A stretch of DNA of 64,000 nt from Agmasoma carcini (nom. nud.) (lineage: Eukaryota; Microsporidia; Thelohaniidae), in NCBI GenBank assembly GCA_029232285.1, contig JAOXFI010000005.1:124001-188000 (forward strand), written 5' to 3'. This document shows positions 50,533 through 60,420 of the stretch, in pieces (position 1 is the first letter of the stretch; each line of letters opens with the position of its first letter). The notes beneath the pieces were generated by a model, which did not search any database, was not told the DNA's origin, and saw only the letters and a program-made list of their open reading frames with translations. A program made the position numbers and the translations under genes.

Positions 50533-51723
50533 CTATATGTTTTTGATCATTACAATATATACACTTGTCCTTTGATCAACCCTCTCAGAGGCATAAGCTA
50601 TCAAAAATAATAATATTGAAGATAAAAGATCAGCACATGCTGTTATGATAGGTATAGTAAACACACCCATGTCTACACTAGTCTCACGTAAAAGACCATC
50701 CATAACTTCTACAATCTTTAATAATATGTAAACCTGAAAAGTGAACGACACTATGAAGAATAACGAGAATCCATTGCTATAGCCAAATTCTAAAAATGAT
50801 GAGATAATTATAAAGAGTATGGACGAGAGAACTGACAAGAGAATCAAGGTCGGTTGTAATGATCTCGTGTTTTCATCATTCTCTTCTCTAGAACAAAAAA
50901 GCTTATGAAGTGATATAAAGGAAATAGAACCACTCATTCCCGAAAAAACCGGGAACGCTGAAGCTATAAAATTAAAGTTCTGTGAAAACTTTTCTAAAAA
51001 GTAACCACTCAATGCACTGGTTAGATAAGTAGAAACAAGAGTTTCTATTGAAAACGATGGCATTCTATCTGTAGCATTTAATACAAAGTATAAATTTATC
51101 AGAAAAATCAGTAAAAGTGTGACTGATAGGGATATGGCTGATATATAATTGAATGTATCAATCATTTTGGTAAAGAACATCAATGATTTAACGGTCAGCA
51201 CATCAATCACAGATGAAAGTGTAGGCAAAAGAACATTTTCAAGGTCTAAATGTAATAAATCTGCCAGTTCTATAATAAAAATTGATGTTAGGTTGAAGAT
51301 AAAGGTGGTGAAAACACAAGTGATGATAGGCCTAAAGAATAGCTTGTAATACACCAAATAATTAGTGAAATACTCGCCCATATTCATTAACAAGGTTATA
51401 AACCCTACAAAGATGCCTATGGCTAACGACTGCACCATGATTAGGTTAGAATTATTGAAGGCATATTTCATATAGAAGAAGTCGTCGTTGCTTCTTATCC
51501 TTGCAGTACTTAAATACATAGCGAAGACCAATTCGATGTTACCTTTAAAATTAAGAATACAACTGGCTTCCATAAGCAGGGGGTATTTAAAGTACATAGG
51601 GGTGTGCGAGATGGCATTGAACATAGCACCTGTGATTAAAAGACCAGTTAATGAGATAATTAGAGAAGGTGTTGACTGGAAGAACACCGTTTTATTTACC
51701 AAACTATAATTTCTATTGTTCAT
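50533..51723 (-). CDS. SLC41/MgtE-type divalent cation (Mg2+) transporter
   Basis: The 396-residue protein has about ten transmembrane segments. SLC41 landmarks are ILNFKGNIELVFAMYLSTAR (pattern LxGNxEMxLASRLST) and, in the second half, VDMGVFTIPIITACADLLSS (pattern VD-x-G-x-x-x-x-P-x-x-TA-x-x-D), which form the two halves of the Mg2+ pore. SLC41 proteins move Mg2+ across the plasma membrane. I start it at the ATG at 51723 (MNNRNYSL); the longer frame begins at an unlikely TTG. The start signal here is CTTAGG, a GG-type variant, preceded by AAAATATAAAT. Confidence 0.86.
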   Translation of the reverse strand: MNNRNYSLVNKTVFFQSTPSLIISLTGLLITGAMFNAISHTPMYFKYPLLMEASCILNFKGNIELVFAMYLSTARIRSNDDFFYMKYAFNNSNLIMVQSLAIGIFVGFITLLMNMGEYFTNYLVYYKLFFRPIITCVFTTFIFNLTSIFIIELADLLHLDLENVLLPTLSSVIDVLTVKSLMFFTKMIDTFNYISAISLSVTLLLIFLINLYFVLNATDRMPSFSIETLVSTYLTSALSGYFLEKFSQNFNFIASAFPVFSGMSGSISFISLHKLFCSREENDENTRSLQPTLILLSVLSSILFIIISSFLEFGYSNGFSLFFIVSFTFQVYILLKIVEVMDGLLRETSVDMGVFTIPIITACADLLSSILLFLIAYASERVDQRTSVYIVMIKNI

Positions 51724-52366
51724 CCTAAGATTTATATTTTTGTTTTTAAGAAAAATCAATAACTGAAATTTCTAAAACTGTTTTAGATTGAAGTGATGAG
51801 TTACAGGTTATGTTTTAGAAAATTATGTTGGGACTGTTTTATTATATATGAAACAAAATAATACACCGGATCAAAGTTTTTGGCATTTACTTAAAATCAA
51901 ATAAATTAAAAAAATAATATTTGAGTATATTTCAAAAGTTATATAGTCAGATATATATACCATAGTACATAAGAACAAGGCTTAGTACTATTTTTATGAA
52001 TTATTAATATAGAGCTAAGTATTTTTTTATAAATTTGTATCAAAGGTAAACCTATTCACTTCAAAATAAATTATTGTTAAAAACAAATATAGATCATCAT
52101 TTTTAACACTATGGGTTGTATATAAACAATAAATATATTAAAAAACAATATCTAACTAACATTAGCTAAATATAACCATTATTAATATTTAAGAAAAAAC
52201 ATGTAAAATATTTGATATCCTTTCAAATAAGCACATACACCCCCTTTAATGTATCATATCCTTGTTTTATAACTCTAAAGACACTAAAAACTATCTTATA
52301 TTAGAATTTACATTTAAAACATTTTTTTTTAAGTTTTAAGCCAAAACATAAAAAATTTCATCTCCT
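51724..52366. other. Divergent intergenic region, nothing recognised
   Basis: AT-rich spacer with start signals at both ends; no gene seen. Confidence 0.5.
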
Positions 52367-53056
52367 ATGTCTCATCTCTCACCAACTAAGAAAATATCCA
52401 AGTTTCTTAATAGACTCTATAAAGCTATAAATGATGATACTGTGCCTTATATTATATGGAATGAGGCCGGCGATCGCTTAAGAATCACAGATAAGGATAT
52501 GTTTATTAAAGCTACACTTCCTACACTTTCCAAAACAAAGGAGTATTCAGCCTTTATCAGACAACTAAACTTCTACGGATTTATTAAAATAAAAAACGAT
52601 AGAAATGATGACACTGAAGAATATTACAATGTTAACTTCAAGAGAGGCCATCCCGAGCTACTTATAGGAATACGAAGAGTAAAAAATTCACATCTTGATC
52701 AAACCAGAATTAATGGGGCTACCATTGAAAATACACTTTCATATTTAACCACTGCCAATTTCAAATTGAATAATGAAATTCTTAAACTAAATGAGCGAAT
52801 GGATAAACAAGATAGAACAATTGATGCACTATTAGGCATACTAAGTAAGGTGTTTTCAACTGGTGCCCAGACTATGAAATTCCGTACTGATGATGTAAAT
52901 AAGGATATAATTAATCAATTGAGTTCTTATCATGGAAGCGGGTTTTATAGAAACGATAATTTTCAAAGGCTGTCAGCAAAGGGTGATGACAATGGTAAGG
53001 ATTCGAAGAATAACGAAAATTTTGACTACGATCATATCAATGATATATTTTTTTAG
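52367..53056 (+). CDS. HSF-type transcription factor
   Basis: The 229-residue protein has an amino-terminal HSF DNA-binding domain (about residues 10-107): KFLNRLYKAIND, PYIIWNEAGDRLRI, the recognition helix AFIRQLNFYGFIKI and NVNFKRGHPELLIGIRR. A coiled coil with heptad spacing (about residues 125-165, KLNNEILKLNERMDKQDRTI) would trimerise it. No long activation domain is present, unlike yeast Hsf1. It likely controls stress genes. The end is acidic and Asn-rich. The start follows AAAAAATTTCATCTCCT. VMA21-like starts 31 bp after its stop. Confidence 0.92.
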   Translation: MSHLSPTKKISKFLNRLYKAINDDTVPYIIWNEAGDRLRITDKDMFIKATLPTLSKTKEYSAFIRQLNFYGFIKIKNDRNDDTEEYYNVNFKRGHPELLIGIRRVKNSHLDQTRINGATIENTLSYLTTANFKLNNEILKLNERMDKQDRTIDALLGILSKVFSTGAQTMKFRTDDVNKDIINQLSSYHGSGFYRNDNFQRLSAKGDDNGKDSKNNENFDYDHINDIFF

Positions 53057-53087
53057 TGTTATTGTTTTTGTTTAAAATTTTTTCCAT

Positions 53088-53327
53088 ATGGTTAAACAAG
53101 CCAGGAATGAATTTCATAAACATCTTGTATTGAGTGTGGTATTTCTTTTCATGATGCCAATTTTCACATTTATTGTTCTATATAATGTTGATGTTTCACC
53201 CCTTTTCAACATGATAACTGCCCTAAGTATGTTTATAGCCGTATTTTGGTATATTTGTTCGATCACACTTAAGAGATATCGTAAGAAAGGAATAAACAAG
53301 AAGAAACATAAAATAAAAAGTTTGTGA
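53088..53327 (+). CDS. VMA21: V-ATPase assembly protein, Vma21-like
   Basis: A 79-residue protein with two transmembrane helices (about residues 13-33 and 40-62) joined by a short polar loop, and a strongly basic tail ending KKKHKIKSL. Size and topology match Vma21, an ER protein that helps assemble the proton-pumping V0 sector; the basic tail could act as ER retrieval signal. There is little sequence to anchor the family, so a different two-helix protein is possible. The gap to the HSF gene is 31 bp and contains the whole start signal AAAATTTTTTCC. Confidence 0.55.
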   Translation: MVKQARNEFHKHLVLSVVFLFMMPIFTFIVLYNVDVSPLFNMITALSMFIAVFWYICSITLKRYRKKGINKKKHKIKSL

Positions 53328-53480
53328 TAGTTTTTTTGTTGTTATGTTTTGCTAGACTAGTCTATTGTATGTTTTAGTTACTAATCATACCTTATGTGTT
53401 TTTTTGAAAATTATGAAAAAATATTATAAATCGTCATTTTAATATGAGATCAATTTATAGTCTTATATTAGTTATTTAAT

Positions 53481-53714
53481 ATTATTGGAAACAACTATCT
53501 GGGTAGCAGCTATTCGAGCTTACCGAGTCGAATAATGTATTATGTGAGTACCCCTCTGGGTATTTAAGAAGCTTTGAAAAGTTTACCCATCGATATTATG
53601 AACAGTACAAGCCAGAAGCACAAGCTAAGGACGGCAAAAGGATAAATCCTTTTCCATCAAATCTATCTACATCCATCGTCTATTGGGCAACCCCTACGCG
53701 TGAGTCACAATAAT
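53481..53714 (+). ncRNA. Candidate structured non-coding RNA
   Basis: A 234-nt island much richer in G and C than the flanks, without an open frame. The ends pair: ATTATTG at 53481-53487 with CAATAAT at 53708-53714. Inside are TATTCGA/TCGAATA (53511-53517, 53528-53534), GGGTA/TACCC (53558-53562, 53584-53588) with an inner AGCTT/AAGTT, and AAAAGGAT/ATCCTTTT (53636-53643, 53646-53653). The segment GAACAGTACAAGCCAG (53600-53615) loosely recalls conserved region IV of RNase P RNA, but other diagnostic regions are not clear. Strand is a guess. It could also be SRP, telomerase or another RNA. Confidence 0.5.
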
Positions 53715-54059
53715 GTTTCAATTATTTACGTAGTATATTATATTGACAATGATTTTCATAAATTATGTTGTTTTAAGTATTTTTGCTTATTAAATACCTT
53801 ATATAATAATAATTAAAGTTTATTTATAGATAAAAATTATAGAGTAGTGTTCAAAATAAATAAAATTATTATTTTGTTTGTTATTATATGTATAAAGACT
53901 ATATAAAGATAATTAAATAAAATGAGAGGGTTTTAAAAATGGACTCCAATTTTTAATAACTTATATGCCCATGTTTTGCATCATAAATAGTCAATACAAG
54001 TCTATGAAAACTTAAAATTTTATAATTAGATCATTCCCCGTATTAGAATTCCAAATTAT

Positions 54060-54860
54060 ATGATTTTTTGCTATAATTTGTTTCTCTTTACCTAAACACT
54101 TTTTAATATAAACGCAAACATGTTTTATTGAATTTAAATAGCCTTTTGAGTGTCATTGTAACACATCAATATGTTTCATCTCTAACCATTCACTTGCAAT
54201 GCTTGATGTGTGATTTGGGTCATTATCATGTTGAAAAATGAAAGCAACGTTACTATTAATATCTATGTTTTGCTTTTTACGATGGTATTTGCTTATATAC
54301 TGCACCAATTATTGTATCCTCAATAAAAGCTAATTTTTAAGCCCTTTTATATAGTGTTGATCCCCATATCTTAATATTGCCTCCTCCATAGTTAGCAGTT
54401 GCCACAATATTTTTGTTTCGTGTCTTTCTCCCTTATAATATATTACATAACGACAACCATCACTATTTAATAAATATTTTATAAAATTGAACCCTTTTAA
54501 ATATTTTGGAATTTAGAAGGTTTTTTAGACATGTAACTATTTATTAAACTCAAGGCTTTAAAAAATCTATAAACGGTCGAAGTAACATTTTTAAATTTAA
54601 GTTGATTTCAATATTTTAACAACCTCGTGTGATGTAGAATATTTTTTCTTATATAAACTACTTATATACCTCATTATTATATCAAAAAAAAATTCTTCCC
54701 TACACAATCCTTTGAACTATATATCACCCAAACCAAAATATTTGACAATATTATTCAACTCGCACCCTTTTAAAGTTAATTTGAAAAAAGTGCTTTATCT
54801 ATTTCACTTGGATGTTTTGATATGAGAAATGTAACTTTGAATCTTTAATATATTTAAATT
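54060..54860 (-). mobile_element. Decayed Tc1-like transposase remnant
   Basis: On the minus strand QHDNDPNHTSSIASEWLEMK (near 54150-54220) matches the DNDPKHTS block with the second catalytic Asp, and SIKHVCVYIKK further on matches IEHLWAYLK with its Glu replaced by Lys. Upstream sequence up to about 54860 may hold the amino-terminal part. No terminal repeats were identified; edges are approximate. Confidence 0.6.
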
Positions 54861-55078
54861 GGTTATTACTGGGCCGTTTCAGTTTTTTTTTGCGCACAAT
54901 AATAAATAAAATAATTGTAAAATATTAAAATTTAAGAATTTATTTAGTCTTTTTAATTATAATATTCATTGTTTATAATTTTAGAAATGGATCTATTTTT
55001 ATACACACCACTATTTATGGTCACCAATGAACAACCTTCGCACAATATAATTTAATAAATATATAAGGCCAGTTTATA

Positions 55079-55293
55079 ATAGCAATATTATCACTAAATT
55101 AATATTACAAAGCATAGTATATGATCACACTTCTATAACATGACTATCACGTTTAAAATAGTAATATTATCACTAAATTGATATGATCGGCCTCTATAAT
55201 ATAACTATCACGTTTAAAATAGTAATATTACTACTAAATTGATATTGTATGGCATAATACTTCATCATCCCTCTATGACATGATTATAATAAT
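55079..55293. repeat. Tandem repeat of about 61-79 bp, three copies
   Basis: Three adjacent diverged copies share AGTAATATTATCACTAAATT and CTATCACGTTTAAAAT. The middle copy (61 bp) lacks an 18-bp segment containing a GCATAGTAT-type block that the first copy keeps. The array ends about 35 bp before the next gene. Confidence 0.8.
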
Positions 55294-55326
55294 AGCTTTT
55301 TTTAATAGTTTATAAAAATTATCCAT

Positions 55327-56091
55327 ATGAGTAGTGAGATTAGCTTTCCAAAATTTGAAACACTTGAAAGCTATGAAGAAAAGGAGAAAACACTTATAAA
55401 GTTGCTTAAAGAGTTTAAAAATGGTTCAAATTGTCAAAAAATAGTTAGTTACATGCTTTCACAATTTAAAAAAGGAACCCACACCGAAAAGCTACTAATT
55501 TTAAATTACTTAAAAAACATTGATCAATCCAACATAAATGTAAATTTTGATATATATTCTTTACTGAACTCAACTAACAAAATTGAAAGGCATTTGGCCG
55601 TAAAATTTGTTTGTATTTTCATAAATTTTTTTATTCATGATGAGGTGGTAATTTACACTTGTAGAAAATATAAAAAGGTTTTAAAGCTATTGGTTGACAA
55701 CAAGAAATACTCATATTGCTTTAAGAAACGAATATTTAAGGTAAAACTGGCCAAATATTATAAAAAAACGAAAGAATTCAAGTATCAATACTTAATTAAT
55801 AAAATCAGACATGGTGAAAGTATAATAGATGATCTTAATATGCTAACTAATGATAGATCGTTAAAAACTGATTATAGAAGAATATTTAGATATTTTCTAA
55901 GTTTGTATGCTAAGTCTACACCAAATGAAGAATGTTTTATACCTGGGTTGGTAGATGTGTGTGAGGAGGGATATACGGGGCTTGATCCTTTAATGGAACT
56001 GGAAACGCTTGGACTTACATCTAAAAAGGTATATCTTAGAATAAGAACAGCTCTTGTTGAGCAAGGTATCGTATTTTTTGAAGAAGAGTAA
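55327..56091 (+). CDS. Hypothetical protein, 254 aa, helical
   Basis: A Lys/Ile/Leu-rich, helix-predicted soluble protein with paired helices in the middle (IERHLAVKFVCIFINFFIHD), somewhat like a HEAT or adaptin-type scaffold. The C-terminal 60 residues (CEEGYTGLDPLMELETLGLT) look conserved in style but I do not recognise the family. The start follows TATAAAAATTATCCAT. No membrane or zinc motif. Confidence 0.75.
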   Translation: MSSEISFPKFETLESYEEKEKTLIKLLKEFKNGSNCQKIVSYMLSQFKKGTHTEKLLILNYLKNIDQSNINVNFDIYSLLNSTNKIERHLAVKFVCIFINFFIHDEVVIYTCRKYKKVLKLLVDNKKYSYCFKKRIFKVKLAKYYKKTKEFKYQYLINKIRHGESIIDDLNMLTNDRSLKTDYRRIFRYFLSLYAKSTPNEECFIPGLVDVCEEGYTGLDPLMELETLGLTSKKVYLRIRTALVEQGIVFFEEE

Positions 56092-56275
56092 ATTATATAG
56101 AAATATTTTGATAATCTTTCTTGTAAATACAAGCTTGATTATATTCCCATCATGCAGCTCTATTTTATAAAGGGGTTGAAATATCTACAAATTATTATTT
56201 TCTAATAATTGTATTAAATAAATCATATTTATTTAACTATTTTAATAAAATAAAAATTACAGATTTTCAATTTTT

Positions 56276-56452
56276 TTATTTCAAATACATATCCAGTCTT
56301 TCTTCATACAGTAAAATCCTTCTCAATAACTCTTCTTGCTCATATATATCAGCATCAATGTACTCGTGTATTTTATTTATGGTCACTGAGTCCATATCAG
56401 TTCCTTTTACATCAATTTTAAATTCTGGCAATTCAAACGTTGGAAATTGCAT
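56276..56452 (-). CDS. Small coiled-coil protein, 58 aa
   Basis: A 58-codon gene with ATG at 56452. The protein begins MQFPTFELPEFKIDVKGTD, then continues with a helix of heptad pattern (INKIHEYIDADIYEQEELLR and then RILLYEERLDMYL). Acidic and uniform composition, a TAA stop and AAAATTTTTTTAAAAAAATTTAAAG-type sequence directly before the ATG argue that it is expressed. It resembles the small coiled-coil subunits of multiprotein complexes, but I cannot name one. It diverges from KRR1 across 28 bp. Confidence 0.65.
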   Translation of the reverse strand: MQFPTFELPEFKIDVKGTDMDSVTINKIHEYIDADIYEQEELLRRILLYEERLDMYLK

Positions 56453-56480
56453 CTTTAAATTTTTTTAAAATTTTTTTTAC
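56453..56480. promoter_or_regulatory. 28-bp bidirectional start region
   Basis: The entire space between two divergent start codons. It contains only A and T apart from one C and one G-equivalent: TTTAAATTTTTTTAAAATTT followed by TTTTTAC. Both genes have a mirror-image AAAATTTT block within 20 nt of their ATG, so transcription must begin inside the shared region or inside the opposite gene. Confidence 0.75.
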
Positions 56481-57161
56481 ATGCTCAAGAATTCAGAAGA
56501 TAGCAACTTTATTAGAAACAAATCTAAATTTCTGGAAACAAGCACGTATAACGTTTCTTTTGCGTCATTTAGAGAAAAGTATCTAAGAAGTGTTGAAAAA
56601 TACATTATAAAGGCTTTAGATCATAAAAATATAGATTTTAAGATTAGTTACGAGGATAGAAGGATGCACGTCTCTACAACATCAAAAACAAGTGATCCAG
56701 TTGTTTTTCTAAAGAGTTATGAATTTATTAACTTACTTGCTGCCGGTGCAACAGCTGAGGCTGGTATGAAAGTCTTGGAGGATGACGTGTTTTCTGAAGT
56801 AATACATTCGAGGAATTTAGTTGAGAATCAGGATACATTTGAAAACAGAAGAAGACGATTAGAAAATGAAAAAGTAATCAAAGCTCTTAATCTTTTAACT
56901 GGCTGTGATATAATTATATCACAAAAGTTTGTGTGTTTGATTGGTTCATATAAGGGTATTAATGAAGCAGCTGGTATTATTGTTAAAAACTTTGAAAATA
57001 AACATCCAGCATACACTATTAAGGAGCTTATGATAAGGAGAAAGTTGGAGAAGGATGGTGTTGAAGGTAGTTGGGATAGATATCTTCCTAAATATAAAAA
57101 GAGTAGATCAAAGGCTAAAAAAATCGATAAGAATGTTAAAAAAGAGCCAAAAAATGAATAA
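56481..57161 (+). CDS. KRR1: SSU processome protein Krr1 (KH domain)
   Basis: The 226-residue protein aligns with Krr1 through two KH-like domains: FASFREKYLRSVEKYI, VSTTSKTSDPVVFLKSYEFI, AAGMKVLEDD-type sequence, then LENEKVIKALNLLTGCDIII and IGSYKGINEAAGIIVKNF, ending in the diagnostic HPAYTIKELMIRRKLEKD and SWDRYLPKYKK. Krr1 is an assembly factor of the small ribosomal subunit in the nucleolus. The basic C-terminal tail (residues 200-226) is much shorter than in yeast. The start follows AAAATTTTTTTTAC. Confidence 0.95.
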   Translation: MLKNSEDSNFIRNKSKFLETSTYNVSFASFREKYLRSVEKYIIKALDHKNIDFKISYEDRRMHVSTTSKTSDPVVFLKSYEFINLLAAGATAEAGMKVLEDDVFSEVIHSRNLVENQDTFENRRRRLENEKVIKALNLLTGCDIIISQKFVCLIGSYKGINEAAGIIVKNFENKHPAYTIKELMIRRKLEKDGVEGSWDRYLPKYKKSRSKAKKIDKNVKKEPKNE

Positions 57162-57202
57162 ATCATAAACGAAAATATTTTTTAGTTAATTAATTAATTA
57201 AT

Positions 57203-57361
57203 CAATTTATTATTTATTATTATCATGTCAAAATCTCAATGTAATATATTTTAATTGTCTCAAGAGTATTTAAGTAATAGTGAAACCCTATCCCATGCTG
57301 GAACATGCATTTAATAAAGATGTTTTCAACAATTTATTATTTATTATTATCATGTCAAAAT
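57203..57361. repeat. Spaced direct repeat, 32 bp x 2
   Basis: A 32-bp sequence (beginning CAATTTATTATTTATTATTA and ending GTCAAAAT) occurs identically at 57203-57234 and 57330-57361, 127 bp apart. It lies just downstream of the KRR1 stop. Confidence 0.85.
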
Positions 57362-57646
57362 ATTGATATGGGTTTTATATAATAATTATTGATATTCCAC
57401 TTTATAATTCAATTGTAAATATGACAACTTATGGGAAGTTGAAACTATAAAAACACATTTAAATTTATTAAACATACAGTAAAATGTATAAAAATGTAAT
57501 AATTATATATGATTTTGTATATATTTTATATTCTGGGATTATATTGAAAAAATTATAAATATATTAATTTTTTTAAAAAGGGTTCCAATAAGATATAAGA
57601 CTTTGGGATTTAATCCTTTTTCTGAATAATTATCTACCCACATATA

Positions 57647-58773
57647 CAGGGTTGGCAAAAACCCCGTAAAAGCTATTATGACTCTACCAATGCTAATAAT
57701 AGTATATAATTCTTTTTATATTTTATAACGACTCGTATTAATAAAAAAATACCAAAACTTCAAATACTGTGGCAAATAAATTTCAATAATCAATATAACC
57801 ATCTTTCGCTAAAAAAACAGTTTCGCATCTTTTTTCATGCTTCTAATTAAGTTTTTACAAAAATTGACTGGTATGATAAACCAAACACGCTTAATTTGTT
57901 AAAAATATCGTTTTTTATCATAAAAACCCAGAAATGCTCATTTATATTTAAATCTAGAAATTAAACTGGTTATTCAAGTTTTTCATTATCTTGTTGAAAA
58001 ATATCATTTTCAAGGCTTAATTTATATCTATTTTACCATCTGTTAAAAATAACTAACTAACTAACTATAATTTTACCCCTTTCGTGTTTTATTATTGGAA
58101 CAAGATGTTTGTGATCATAAGCAGTACCTTCTTTCGCCAATAATACTATTTTTTGTTCATAATTAATTTAAATGGTCATTCATCACCACATAAAATTCTA
58201 TCCTAAATATTATTATTGTAATAAATCTGTTTTTATGGCAATTTAAACATATTTAAATTATTTTTCAGAAAAAAGGGCTTCCGTATAGCAACATATCCTC
58301 TTAAACCTTCACAATAAATCAATGCTTAATATTATATGGAGATACGTCTAACTATAAACCCTTGCTGATATTTTTGGATATTATTTGATGTAATTAGGGA
58401 ACTTTTTCAATAACTTTGATTAATTTTTCTTTCAATTTTACCATGTACTTTATTGAAAAATTGGTTTACCTTTTTTAGGCGATTTTTTATACTTGATATC
58501 TAAATATTTTAACGTAACAACCTTACCTCTAATAAATCAAATACATATTTAACTATATAAGATTGTTTTTTATAATATATTGTAAATACGGAAGTGATTA
58601 ATTTTTTTCAGATTTTTACCACATTATTTAATATTTTGAATTAATATACATCGTTATAAAATACCAAAAATCAATAAATTGTGTTATATAATGGTATTTT
58701 ATATAAAAATGTTTAGTTCTGTTCTTCATTGGTAAGTCATGATAGTTTTCACGGTTTTTATTTGCCAACCTTG
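57647..58773 (-). mobile_element. Decayed Tc1/mariner-type transposon, family 1
   Basis: Ends are CAGGGTTGGCAAAA at 57647 and, inward from the right, CAAGGTTGGCAAAT at 58773, each flanked by TA. Both have ATTATGACTCTACC or its variant ATCATGACTTACC about 25-30 bp inside, as in the element at 9443. On the minus strand, sequence near 57980-58010 reads TTTTTCAACAAGATAATGA, the FQQDNxx block, so the transposase lies on the minus strand. It is too decayed to read in full. The element is exactly 1127 bp, the same as its relative. Confidence 0.82.
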
Positions 58774-59274
58774 TATATATAGTATGAGGCTACAGAAAAG
58801 TAAAGCAATATGAATACATTAATTTCAAATTTTATTTAATCTATCTAAGTAAGATTCAAATCCCACTGAACCAAAAATTTATTTTGGAATAAATACATAA
58901 AACTTCTAATAAGTAGAAATGTTGTAAATTTTTATTATCTTTCTTCTTAAATATTTTTAGTAAAAGAAAACAATAATAATATTGATACATATCTGTCACC
59001 GAGAGAAACGATTAATAATGTATTGAATATAATCTTCAATGTTAAATACTTTCAAAAATTGAAGGGTTATATTAGAAACATTTTCACCTTTTAACGAGTA
59101 AATTAAAACATTTTGTTGTTGCTTTTAACCTATTAATATACCATTTGTTAAATCTTGATGATTATAATTTCTGAATCTAGTGTTTTTTCCGCATATAAAA
59201 ATATAAATACAGTTTTGAAAATATATTGATTAAATTATCAATTAAATAAAATATTAAAATCACCTTTCACAATA

Positions 59275-60097
59275 TTGTCTTTACACATCCACTCAAGTAA
59301 ATACGATTTTAACAACCAAGAACAAGAAATTATCATATTTTACAATCTCTTTCTCAGTTTATTCAATAAAGGCTCAATATTTTGAGTATGAACATCATCA
59401 ATTAATTCAACAAAATTAAAAATATAATTAGCTGTTGAGTATAAAATTTTAAATTTATTTTATTCATATAACCACACTATTAGTCACACCATATTATAGT
59501 TTTCTCTCTTCACATATTTTGTAAAATAGGTAATAGAGTTGCTGCACTCTCATCTTCAACCAATTTAACAAAATACTTTGAAGGTGATGTAGATGTTTCT
59601 ACAATACCAAACACCCAGCTAGCTTCATCACCAACTCTTCCTCGATGGTATTTTTACTTATACTTAAACATAGATTCATCAATTTGCAAATCACACCCAA
59701 ACCATCCAGCATCATTAGATAGTTATCATAATATATTTTTATTTTTTCCTGTATCTTTTAGACAAGTTAACCTTTAAAAATACATAATATAATTATTTTC
59801 TCAAAGGTATCTTGATATCACTAAAAAAGGTTGTTTGTTCGTATGTTTATTCTTTTTAAAATCGATATAACCATTTTTATAACAAATAAATATTATATTA
59901 TCAATTGAATGCACATACTTTATTTCCCTAATAGGGGTGTTACAGTCATAACAATAAACGATGTAATCAAGAACATTTTCTTTTCTTAGTATATTTATAA
60001 CAGCAATAGTATTATTTTGAATTATTACGAACTCATTTTTAAAATTAAACATGGTAAATTTTTTGATACTTTTATTACCACATGTAGGAAAAAACAT
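59275..60097 (-). mobile_element. Merlin (ISXO2-like) transposase remnant 7
   Basis: The amino-terminal frame 59801-60097 has a zinc region with YCYDCNTPIREIKYV and NIIFICYKNGYIDF. Further on the minus strand: CDLQIDESMFKYK (first Asp), YHRGRVGDEASWVFGIVETS, KYFVKLVEDESAATLLPILQ, then HTQNIEPLLNKLRKRL-type sequence. This is the longest readable part of a Merlin transposase in the window, but stops and shifts break it. Confidence 0.8.
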
Positions 60098-60269
60098 TAG
60101 ATCTTAATTTCTTTTAAATAACACCGATCCAAAAATTTCAAGGGCTTTATATTTATATTCTTATTCAAACCACCAATTAATTCATTATAACTCACAAAAG
60201 GGCCATTGATAGTCTCTCCAATAAAAACTCATTAAGCTAAATTATGTCTAACCAAATATAACTCTCTTC

Positions 60270-60420
60270 CAATAATTTCATTATCAGAGTACCAAAATTA
60301 TTAAATATAAACCTGATGACATATTATAATATCTATTTAGCATCATGGCAAACGTTTTAGCACCTGCTAAAGCTTTCCCCACAACCTTTAAAATATGCCA
60401 AATGTAGCCATCTTTTTTTA
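60270..60420 (-). pseudogene. Unidentified coding remnant
   Basis: About 45 codons are open on the minus strand, reading DGYIWHILKVVGKALAGAKT then FAMMLNRYYNMSSG, with unusually low AT content for the desert. Stops follow at once on both sides. It is upstream of Merlin remnant 7 but does not match the Merlin amino-terminal region. It may come from another transposon class. Confidence 0.3.

Larger units (their letters stand above)
53715..55326. other. Intergenic desert with Tc1 remnant and tandem repeat
   Basis: No intact gene. The two repeated items are listed separately; the remainder is AT-rich spacer. Confidence 0.5.
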
